From the NCBI GenBank assembly GCA_016788635.1, contig JAEUSU010000041.1, forward strand, positions 186,001-250,000: a DNA stretch of 64,000 nt, given 5' to 3'. Each line of letters starts with the position of its first letter. Within the stretch, counting starts at the first letter, position 1. This stretch comes from Flavobacteriales bacterium. Lineage in GTDB: Bacteria; Bacteroidota; Bacteroidia; Flavobacteriales_F; PHOS-HE28. A program made the position numbers and the translations under genes. The notes under the pieces are model-generated. The model did no database searches. It saw only the letters and a list, made by a program, of their open reading frames with translations, and had not been told where the DNA came from. Shown one piece after another: positions 42,202 to 49,166 of this stretch.

Positions 42202-43281
42202 CTATTTCGGGGCCTTCCTGTAGATGCCCACGCCCACCAGCCCGAAGACGATGTTGGGCAGCCACACGGCGGTGAAGGGGTCGAAGCCGGCGTTGGTGGC
42301 GGCCACGGTGGTGATCTTCATGGCGAAGACATAGAGCAGGATGAGCAGCACGCCCAGGGCCAGATGCACGCCGGTGCCGCCGCGCACCTTGCGGCTGGCG
42401 ATGCTCACACCGATCAGGGTGAAGACATAGGTGGCGAAGGGATAGCTGGTGCGCTGGTGCTTCTCGATGCGGTAGAACACCACGCTCGGGCTGCCGCGAC
42501 GGGTCTCCTCCTCAATGAAGGTGTCCAGCTCCGCATCGCTCATGCTGGTGGCGTTCTCGTTGCGGCGACCGAGGTCCTCGGGCTTCAGGTTGATGAGCGT
42601 GTCCAGTTGCTGCCCGTGCCGCACGTGCTCCTGCTCGCCATCCAGGGTGCGGACCATGAAGTCGTACACGGTCCATCTGCCGTTCACGCTGTCATATACC
42701 GCGCGGTCGCTCAGCAGCTTGGCCTTCAGCACGCCATTCTCCCACTGTTCCATGCTGAAGCGGTAGCCCGTGCGCTGCTGCCAGTTGAACTTCTCGAAAT
42801 AGGCCAGTGAGCCATCGCCAATATCGCGGTGCAGGTGGCTGGCATCGATGCGGAAGGGGTTGCGGATGTGGGCCTCCTCAAAGGCCAGGCGCACGCGGTT
42901 GGCTTCGGGCAGCGCGTAATGGTTCACCACCAGCGAGATGAGGCAGAGGATGGATGCCGCGATGAAGTAGGGGCGCAGGAAGCGCGGAAAGCTGATGCCA
43001 CTGCTGAGGATGGCGACCACTTCCGTGCGGTGTGAGAGCCGCCCGGTGAAGAGGATGACGGCGATGAAGATGAGCAGCCCGCTGAACAGGTTCGCGTAGT
43101 ACACCACGAAGTTCAGGTAGTATTCCACCACCACCACCTGCCAGGTGGCCTTCATCTTGGCGAAGTCCTCGGTCTTCTCGCTGATGTCGAAGACCACCGC
43201 AATGGCCATGATGAGCACCAGGATGAAGAAGAAGGTACCCAGGAACTGGCGGATGATATAGCGGTCCAGTGTCTTCAGCAT
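42202..43281 (-). CDS. LptF/LptG-family permease
   Basis: Product of 359 residues from MLKTLDRYIIRQFLGTFFFI, the standard YjgP/YjgQ beginning; an ATG five codons upstream is also in frame. It has six helices, three before and three after a periplasmic domain of about 150 residues. LptF/G form the lipopolysaccharide-extracting ABC transporter with LptB. It follows tgt on the same strand, an arrangement I associate with Bacteroidota. Confidence 0.88.
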   Translation of the reverse strand: MLKTLDRYIIRQFLGTFFFILVLIMAIAVVFDISEKTEDFAKMKATWQVVVVEYYLNFVVYYANLFSGLLIFIAVILFTGRLSHRTEVVAILSSGISFPRFLRPYFIAASILCLISLVVNHYALPEANRVRLAFEEAHIRNPFRIDASHLHRDIGDGSLAYFEKFNWQQRTGYRFSMEQWENGVLKAKLLSDRAVYDSVNGRWTVYDFMVRTLDGEQEHVRHGQQLDTLINLKPEDLGRRNENATSMSDAELDTFIEEETRRGSPSVVFYRIEKHQRTSYPFATYVFTLIGVSIASRKVRGGTGVHLALGVLLILLYVFAMKITTVAATNAGFDPFTAVWLPNIVFGLVGVGIYRKAPK

Positions 43282-43318
43282 GACCTTCAAGGTCAATGTG
43301 GGAAGGTGGAAATGCGGG

Positions 43319-43375
43319 AATGTGGCATGCCGCAGGGCTTCCTGGTCAGTTCATGGTCACACACGATGCCACATT
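43319..43375. repeat. inverted repeat between tgt and lptF/G-like gene
   Basis: AATGTGGCAT (43319-43328) pairs with ATGCCACATT (43366-43375). The surrounding GTGGAAATG-rich stretch resembles dispersed intergenic repeats of Bacteroidota. Confidence 0.45.
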
Positions 43376-43391
43376 TCCACATTCGCACATC

Positions 43392-44522
43392 TTACAATGG
43401 TCGCTTGAGCTTCGGCACCAATGCGTTCTTCCAAGCCGTGAAGCTACCGTCCAAGATCCGTTCCCGGGCTTCGCGCATCAGGTCCAGGTAGAAGCCAAGG
43501 TTGTGCAGGCTGGCGATCTGGGGCCCCAGCACCTCGCCGCTCTGGAAGAGGTGCCGCACGAAGGCCTTCGAATGGAAGCTGTCCACCCAGGTGCTGCCAT
43601 GCGGGTCCAGCGGTGCGTGGTCATCGGCCCATTGGTGGTTCTTGATGCGCAGGATGCCTTCGCGGGTGAAGAGCATGCCGTTGCGGCCGTTGCGCGTGGG
43701 CATCACGCAGTCGAATAGGTCCACGCCCAGGGCGATGCCCTCCAGCAGGTTCCACGGGGTGCCCACGCCCATGAGGTAGCGCGGACGGTCGGCGGGCAGA
43801 ATGCGGCACACGAGGTCCGTCATGCCATAGAGTTCCTCCTCGGGCTCGCCCACGCTGAGGCCGCCGATGGCGTTGGCGGCACGGCCGCGCGAGGCGATGA
43901 ACTCGGCCGACCTCGCACGCAGGTCCGGGAAGGTGCTGCCCTGCACGATGGGGAGCAGCGTCTGTTCATGGCCGTATTTCGGCTCGGTGGTGTCGAAGCG
44001 TGCGATGCAGCGGTCCAGCCAGCGGTGGGTCATGTGCATGCTGCGTTCCGCATAGTCCTTTTCGCAGGGCCAGGGGGTGCACTCGTCAAAGGCCATCACG
44101 AGGTCGGCACCAATACTGCGCTGGATGTCCATCACGTTCTCCGGCGTGAACAAGTGGCGGCTGCCGTCGATATGGCTCTGGAACTTCACGCCCTCCTCAG
44201 TGATCTTGCGGATGTCGCTGAGGCTGTGCACCTGGAAGCCACCGCTGTCCGTGAGGATGGGGCGGTCCCACCCGTTGAAGCGATGCAATCCGCCGGCCTT
44301 CTCCAGCACCGCCGTACCGGGCCGCAGGTACAAGTGGTAGGTGTTGCTCAGCAGCATGGGCGAGGCCAGGTCGTCGCGCAGCTCGCGGGTGTGCACGGCC
44401 TTCACCATGCCCAGGGTGCCCACGGGCAAGAACACCGGGGTGGGCACGGTGCCATGGCCGGTGGTGAACTCGCCGGCGCGGGCGTGGCTGCCGGGGTCTT
44501 GGGCGTGCAGGGTGAAGCGCAT
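43392..44522 (-). CDS. tgt: tRNA-guanine transglycosylase lacking canonical zinc cysteines
   Basis: Product of 376 residues; exchanges G34 of certain tRNAs for the queuosine precursor. Catalytic parts are intact: LTDSGGFQVHSL with the aspartate, MAFDECTPWP, GGLSVGEP and FDCVMPTRNGRNG with the nucleophilic aspartate. The usual zinc segment with three cysteines is replaced by DPHGSTWVDSFHSKAFVRHL, so those ligands are absent; the histidine in LHNLGFY remains. From memory this substitution is common to Bacteroidota Tgt. Complements queD in the window. Confidence 0.93.
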   Translation of the reverse strand: MRFTLHAQDPGSHARAGEFTTGHGTVPTPVFLPVGTLGMVKAVHTRELRDDLASPMLLSNTYHLYLRPGTAVLEKAGGLHRFNGWDRPILTDSGGFQVHSLSDIRKITEEGVKFQSHIDGSRHLFTPENVMDIQRSIGADLVMAFDECTPWPCEKDYAERSMHMTHRWLDRCIARFDTTEPKYGHEQTLLPIVQGSTFPDLRARSAEFIASRGRAANAIGGLSVGEPEEELYGMTDLVCRILPADRPRYLMGVGTPWNLLEGIALGVDLFDCVMPTRNGRNGMLFTREGILRIKNHQWADDHAPLDPHGSTWVDSFHSKAFVRHLFQSGEVLGPQIASLHNLGFYLDLMREARERILDGSFTAWKNALVPKLKRPL

Positions 44523-44675
44523 GCGGACTGGTCTCCCGATCGGGGCTGCAAAGATGCCCTTCTTCCGCCGCGCAGCTGTTCATAACTGCATCCACCGGAA
44601 GGCGAGCCCCGGCGGGAGCCCGGATAGCTTCGCCCTCGTTCCCGGCGGGTCCCCGCCGCCGGGCGTATCGTCCGC

Positions 44676-45782
44676 ATGTCCCTCGTTGTCCTCTATGTCC
44701 TGGCCGGTGCGCTCGTGGCGCTCCTCTTCTTCCACGGCTACATCTTCAGCCGGTTGGCCTTCCGTGACCAGACGGCCGAGCCCGACCGCGACCTGCCCGT
44801 GAGCGTGGTGATCTGCGCCCGCAACGAAGCACGCGCGCTGGAGCACCTCATCCCCCTGCTGCTGGACCAGGATCACCGCGAGTTCGAGGTGGTGGTGGTG
44901 AACGACCGCAGCGAGGACGACACCTGGGAGATCCTGCAATGGATGAAGCCCGAGCACCCGCGCCTGCGCCCGGTGAACATCCAGGCCGATGAGAAGTTCA
45001 ACTACGGCAAGAAGCTCGCGCTGGGCGTGGGCATCCGCAGCGCCAAATACCCGCACCTGCTGCTCACCGATGCGGACTGCCTGCCCGTGGGCCGCGACTG
45101 GCTCTCGCTGATGGCCTCCGGCTTCCGCAATGACCGCCACATCGTGATCGGGCACAGTCCTTACGAAAAGAAGGGCCCCGGCTTCGCCAACCTGCTGGAG
45201 CGCTATGATGGTGCCAGCAAGGCCATGCAATACATCAGCTTCGCGCAGGCCGGGTTGCCGTACATGGGCACCGGCCGCAACCTGGGCTACACGCACGAGG
45301 TCTTCTTCGCTGTGAGCGGCCCGCGCCGTCACCACCACCTCATGAGCGGCGACGACGACCTCTTCATCAATGAGGTGGCCCGCGCGCGCAACACCAGCGC
45401 CGTGGCCGACCCGCGCAGCTTCATGACCACGCGCGCCTCGGCCGACCTGGACACCTGGCTGCGCCGCAAGCGCCGCCATTACACCACCGCGCGCTATTAC
45501 CGCTTCGGCCACCAGTTCCTGCTCACCTTGATGCCACTGGCGCGCATGCTGTTCTGGGCCTGCGTGGTGTCGCTCTTTTTTCTCGGTCACTGGCCACTGG
45601 CCCTTGGTGCGCTGGGTTTGGAGCTCCTGCTCTTCCTCCCCGTGCGCCTGAAAGCACTGTATAAACTGGGCTCGGGCCGTTCCATTCTCTGGCTCGCCCT
45701 GCCTTTGGAATGGCTGTTCCTACTTTTGGAACCGGTGGTCTACTTCAGCACCCTGATCCGAAAACCACGCCGATGGAAGTAA
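44676..45782 (+). CDS. membrane-bound family 2 glycosyltransferase
   Basis: Product of 368 residues. There is an N-terminal helix (LVVLYVLAGALVALLFF), a GT-A domain with VSVVICARNEARALEHLIP, VVVNDRSEDDTWE and a metal-binding TDADC, and the acceptor-side motif GDDDLFINE plus RRKRRHYTT. Two or three C-terminal helices follow. It probably extends a glycan or lipid at the inner membrane; sugar and acceptor unknown. Its end overlaps the sigma-factor start by ten bases. A TAGCTTCG element lies at 44625-44632. Confidence 0.87.
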   Translation: MSLVVLYVLAGALVALLFFHGYIFSRLAFRDQTAEPDRDLPVSVVICARNEARALEHLIPLLLDQDHREFEVVVVNDRSEDDTWEILQWMKPEHPRLRPVNIQADEKFNYGKKLALGVGIRSAKYPHLLLTDADCLPVGRDWLSLMASGFRNDRHIVIGHSPYEKKGPGFANLLERYDGASKAMQYISFAQAGLPYMGTGRNLGYTHEVFFAVSGPRRHHHLMSGDDDLFINEVARARNTSAVADPRSFMTTRASADLDTWLRRKRRHYTTARYYRFGHQFLLTLMPLARMLFWACVVSLFFLGHWPLALGALGLELLLFLPVRLKALYKLGSGRSILWLALPLEWLFLLLEPVVYFSTLIRKPRRWK

Positions 45783-46381
45783 GCGCGAACCTCTCCGAAA
45801 AGGCCCTCTACGATTACAAGCTCGTACGGCGTGCCGTGGACAAGAAGGACCAGAAGGCCTACGCCGAGCTGATGAGCCGCTACCGCGACTCCATCTACTT
45901 CATGTTGTTGAAGATGATCAACAACAAGGACGATGCGGAGGACCTTACCATCGAGGCCTTCGGCAAGGCCTTCAACCGCCTGCACCAGTACACGCCCAAC
46001 TACGCGTTCAGCACCTGGCTCTTCAAGATCGCGTCCAACAATTGCATCGACTGGATCCGCAAGCAGAAGATGCGCATGCTCAGCATTGACAACCCCATCG
46101 GCACGGATGATGGCGACGAGATGCACATTGAGATCCGCAGCCAGGGGCCCGACCCCATCGATGTGGTGATCCGCGAGCAGAAGAACGAGCTGATGCGCGA
46201 GGTGGTCGACAAGCTCAAACCGCGCTACCGCCAACTGGTGGAACTGCGCTACTACAAGGAGTACAGCTATGAGGAGATCGCGCAGGAGCTGGACCTGCCC
46301 CTCGGCACCGTGAAGGCGCAGCTGTTCCGTGCGCGCGAGTTCCTCATGAACCTCATGCAGGGCAGCCGCGATCACCTGTAG
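45773..46381 (+). CDS. RNA polymerase sigma-70 family (ECF-like) factor
   Basis: Product of 202 residues. Region 2 is YAELMSRYRDSIYFMLLKMI, DAEDLTIEAFGKAFNRL and FSTWLFKIASNNCIDWIRKQ; region 4 is RYRQLVELRYYKEYSYEEIAQEL and LPLGTVKAQLFRAREFL. Regions 1.1 and 3 are missing, as in ECF factors. No anti-sigma gene adjoins. It is in a unit with the glycosyltransferase and rsmG, an order typical of Bacteroidota. Confidence 0.9.
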   Translation: MEVSANLSEKALYDYKLVRRAVDKKDQKAYAELMSRYRDSIYFMLLKMINNKDDAEDLTIEAFGKAFNRLHQYTPNYAFSTWLFKIASNNCIDWIRKQKMRMLSIDNPIGTDDGDEMHIEIRSQGPDPIDVVIREQKNELMREVVDKLKPRYRQLVELRYYKEYSYEEIAQELDLPLGTVKAQLFRAREFLMNLMQGSRDHL

Positions 46382-46389
46382 CCCACGCC

Positions 46390-47190
46390 ATGGACGACGG
46401 CGCCGACCTCGTCTTCCAGCACTTCCCCGGGCTCAGCGCCCGGCAGCAGGAGCAGTTCCGCCAGTTGGGCGCGGTCTACGCCGCCCTCAATGCCCGCGTG
46501 AACCTCATCTCCCGCAAGGATATCGAGCACCTCTACGAGCGGCACGTACTGCACAGCCTCGGCATCGCCAAGGTCCTTTTGTCCGGGGTCACCCTGAGCC
46601 CTTCCACGCGAGTCACCGTGAGCCCGCCCACACAGGTCACGCTGAACCCATCCACGCAAGTCACCCTGAGCTCGTCCACACAGGTCACGCTGAGCAAGCC
46701 GGCCCCGAGCAGAGCCGAGGGGTCGAAGCGCAACCCACCATCTCTTGATGCTTCAAATGCTCAAGGGCCCAACGGGCTCTCCTTCATCGATGTCGGCACC
46801 GGCGGCGGCTTTCCCCTGGTGCCGCTGGCCATCCTGTTCCCCGACAGCACCTTCCACGGCATCGATGGCACCGGCAAGAAGATCGCGGCCGTGAACGAGG
46901 CCATCCAGGCGCTCGGCCTCAGCAACTGCACCGCCGAACAGGTGCGCAGTGAGGGTCACAGGGGGAAGTACGATGTCATCGTCAGCCGCGCCGTCACCAC
47001 CCTGCCCGAGTTCATCCGCATGACGAAGCACCTGGTGCGCAAAGGCGAAGGGAAGCTGCTCTATCTGAAAGGCGGCGAGCTGGCCGATGAACTCCTGCCC
47101 ATCCGCCTGCCCCTGCGCGTGCACGAGCTCTCGCAGTTCTTCCCCGGCGAGTTCTTTGTGACGAAGAAGGTGGTGGAAGTTGAAATGTGA
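46390..47190 (+). CDS. rsmG: 16S rRNA (guanine527-N7)-methyltransferase RsmG with in-frame repeat insertion
   Basis: Product of 266 residues, about 60 longer than usual. Residues 1-62 (to HVLHSLGIAKV) and from about 131 on (FIDVGTGGGFPLVPLAILFP, then VSRAVTTLPEFI) are normal RsmG, a Rossmann-fold SAM enzyme methylating G527 of 16S rRNA. Between them, directly before the SAM-binding glycine loop, lies a Ser/Thr/Pro-rich insert made of 24-base tandem units that keeps the frame. If the insert forms a surface loop the enzyme may still work; if not, the cell lacks m7G527. No frameshift or stop is present. Confidence 0.92.
   Translation: MDDGADLVFQHFPGLSARQQEQFRQLGAVYAALNARVNLISRKDIEHLYERHVLHSLGIAKVLLSGVTLSPSTRVTVSPPTQVTLNPSTQVTLSSSTQVTLSKPAPSRAEGSKRNPPSLDASNAQGPNGLSFIDVGTGGGFPLVPLAILFPDSTFHGIDGTGKKIAAVNEAIQALGLSNCTAEQVRSEGHRGKYDVIVSRAVTTLPEFIRMTKHLVRKGEGKLLYLKGGELADELLPIRLPLRVHELSQFFPGEFFVTKKVVEVEM
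46588..46734 (+). repeat. coding-compatible VTLS repeat element, copy in rsmG
   Basis: Four tandem 24-base units (starting at 46588, 46612, 46636 and 46660), each encoding V-T-(L/V)-(S/N) plus four residues, followed by a longer terminal unit from 46684. The stretch 46683-46734 is identical over 52 bases to 11471-11522 in nosY. Confidence 0.9.
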
Positions 47191-47253
47191 AAGTGGAAAC
47201 TGGAAAGTTGAAAGGGATCCCATCGAGACCGTTCAACTTTTGGCTTTCGCAAT

Positions 47254-49071
47254 TCAAGTTTCCAATTGCAACCGGCTCAAGCTGTGGTACAGCCCGTTCA
47301 CATCGGCGATCAGCTCATCATGCGTGCCGCTCTCCACCACGGTGCCCTTGTCGAGCACCAGGATCTTGTCGGCATCGCGCACGGTGCTCAGGCGGTGGGC
47401 GATCACCAGGCTGGTGCGGCCTTTCATCAGTTCGTCCAGGGCCTCCTGCACCAGCCGTTCGCTCTCGCTGTCCAGGGCGCTGGTGGCCTCGTCGAGGATC
47501 AGGATGGCGGGGTCCTTCAGCACGGCCCGTGCAATGGCGATGCGCTGCCGCTGACCACCGCTCAGTTGCACGCCGCGTTCGCCCACCACGGTGGCGTAGC
47601 CTTCGGGGAAGCTGGCGATGAAGCTGTGGGCGTTGGCCTTGCGTGCGGCGGCCTCGATCTCCTCCTGTGAGGCTTCGGGCTCGCCGTAGGCGATGTTCTC
47701 GCGGATGGTGCCTCCGAAGAGCAGCACCTCCTGCGGTACAATGGCCATGCGGTCGCGCAGGGCGGTGAGGGGATAGTCGCGCGCGTCCCGGCCATCGATG
47801 AAGAGCGCGCCGGAGACCGGGTCGTGGAAGCGCAGCACCAGCGCGGCGATGGTACTCTTGCCCGCGCCACTGGGGCCCACCAGGGCGATGCGCTGCCCGG
47901 GCTCGGCACTGAAGCTCACATCGCGCAGCACGGACATGTCGGGCCGCGTGGCGTAGTGGAAGGACACATGCTGGAAGGCGATGCGGCCGCGCAGTGCCAG
48001 CGGTGTGGCCTTCGGCCCCAGGTCGATGGGCTCGGCGGCCTCGTCGTGCAGGTCGAAGAGGCGCTCGGTGGCGCCCACGGCCTTCAGCAGCCCCGTGACG
48101 TATTCCGGTATGCTGCCGATGCTGGCGCCGATGAAGACCGAGTACATGATGAAGGTGACGAGCTGGCCGGTGGTGAGTACGCCCTCCTCCTTCAGATGCA
48201 CCCCGCGCCAGATCACCAGCACGATGGCGCCGAACATGCACAGGATAATGAAGGAGACGAAGGCCCCGCGCCAGCGCGCCCCCTTCAGCGCCAGGCCCCG
48301 CGCCGCGCGCACGCTCTTTCCGTAGCGCGCGGCCTCCCAGGCCTCGTTTGCGAAGGCCTTCACGCTCTGGATGCCCTGGAGGGTTTCCTCCACCACCACG
48401 TTGGTGTCGGCGATGCGGTCCTGCACCTCCTTGCTGAGCTTGCGGATGTAGCGGCCGAAGATCACCGCCACGATGGCCACCACGGGGATGCTGGCGAGCA
48501 TCGTGAGGGTGAGCTGCGGCGAGAGCATGGTCAGCAGCACCAGGCCCACCGTGACGATCACGAGCTGCCGTACCAGTTCCGCCAAGGTGGTGGTGAAGGT
48601 GTCCTGCAGCAAGGCCACATCTGCACTGATGCGGCTGTTGAGCTCGCCCACGCGGCGCTGCGCGAAGAAGGTCATGGGCAGCTTCAGCAGGTGCTCGTAG
48701 GTGTCCTGCCGCAGACGGGCCAGCATGTGCTCGGTGACGTGGGAGAAGAGGTAGATGCGGCCGAAACCGAGCACGGCCTGCAGCGCGAACACACCGAGCA
48801 GCAGCAGGGCCACCGAGTCGATGTTGTGCAGGTCGAGGAGCGCGTTGGTGTCGTGGGGAAGCGTGCCTTTGGTGGCGTCCACCAACTTGCCCATGAGGCC
48901 GGGGAAGACCAGGCTGAGCAAGCTGGTGCCCAGCAGCAGCAGCATGCCGGCGGCGAAGGCGGTGCGGTGCGGCCGCAGGTAGCGGAACAACCGCAGGCAC
49001 TTCCGCAGGGTGGTGCGGTTGAGCTTCGCGGGCTTCGCGTCGTCGATGGTGCGGTTCCTTCCCCTGGCCAT
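47254..49071 (-). CDS. ABC exporter, fused membrane and ATPase domains
   Basis: Product of 605 residues from MARGRNRT at 49071. Six helices (about 30-330) form a type I exporter domain, with coupling loop VGELNSRISADVALLQDTF. The ATPase has Walker A VGPSGAGKSTIA, signature LSGGQRQRIAIARA, Walker B ILILDEATSALDSE and the H-loop VIAHRLSTVRDAD. MsbA/BmrA-like half-transporters export lipids or drugs; the substrate cannot be read. Preceded by a perfect -7 element TACTTTTG on the minus strand at 49111-49118. Confidence 0.92.
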   Translation of the reverse strand: MARGRNRTIDDAKPAKLNRTTLRKCLRLFRYLRPHRTAFAAGMLLLLGTSLLSLVFPGLMGKLVDATKGTLPHDTNALLDLHNIDSVALLLLGVFALQAVLGFGRIYLFSHVTEHMLARLRQDTYEHLLKLPMTFFAQRRVGELNSRISADVALLQDTFTTTLAELVRQLVIVTVGLVLLTMLSPQLTLTMLASIPVVAIVAVIFGRYIRKLSKEVQDRIADTNVVVEETLQGIQSVKAFANEAWEAARYGKSVRAARGLALKGARWRGAFVSFIILCMFGAIVLVIWRGVHLKEEGVLTTGQLVTFIMYSVFIGASIGSIPEYVTGLLKAVGATERLFDLHDEAAEPIDLGPKATPLALRGRIAFQHVSFHYATRPDMSVLRDVSFSAEPGQRIALVGPSGAGKSTIAALVLRFHDPVSGALFIDGRDARDYPLTALRDRMAIVPQEVLLFGGTIRENIAYGEPEASQEEIEAAARKANAHSFIASFPEGYATVVGERGVQLSGGQRQRIAIARAVLKDPAILILDEATSALDSESERLVQEALDELMKGRTSLVIAHRLSTVRDADKILVLDKGTVVESGTHDELIADVNGLYHSLSRLQLET

Positions 49072-49110
49072 GTGTGGTGCGCTGCAGCGTGCGCTGCGGT
49101 GCGCGGCGGG

Positions 49111-49118
49111 CAAAAGTA
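49111..49118 (-). promoter_or_regulatory. -7 element of ABC exporter gene
   Basis: Minus-strand TACTTTTG, a perfect TAnnTTTG match, 39 bases before the ATG at 49071. Confidence 0.5.
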
Positions 49119-49166
49119 GCCGCAGCCGGTACTACCGAAAGATCAGGACGAAAAGCTGCTGGTGGC

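Noticed and set aside
46588-46734. CRISPR-like direct repeats of 24 bases
   Set aside because: The units are contiguous with no unique spacers, lie in the coding frame of rsmG and have no cas genes nearby.
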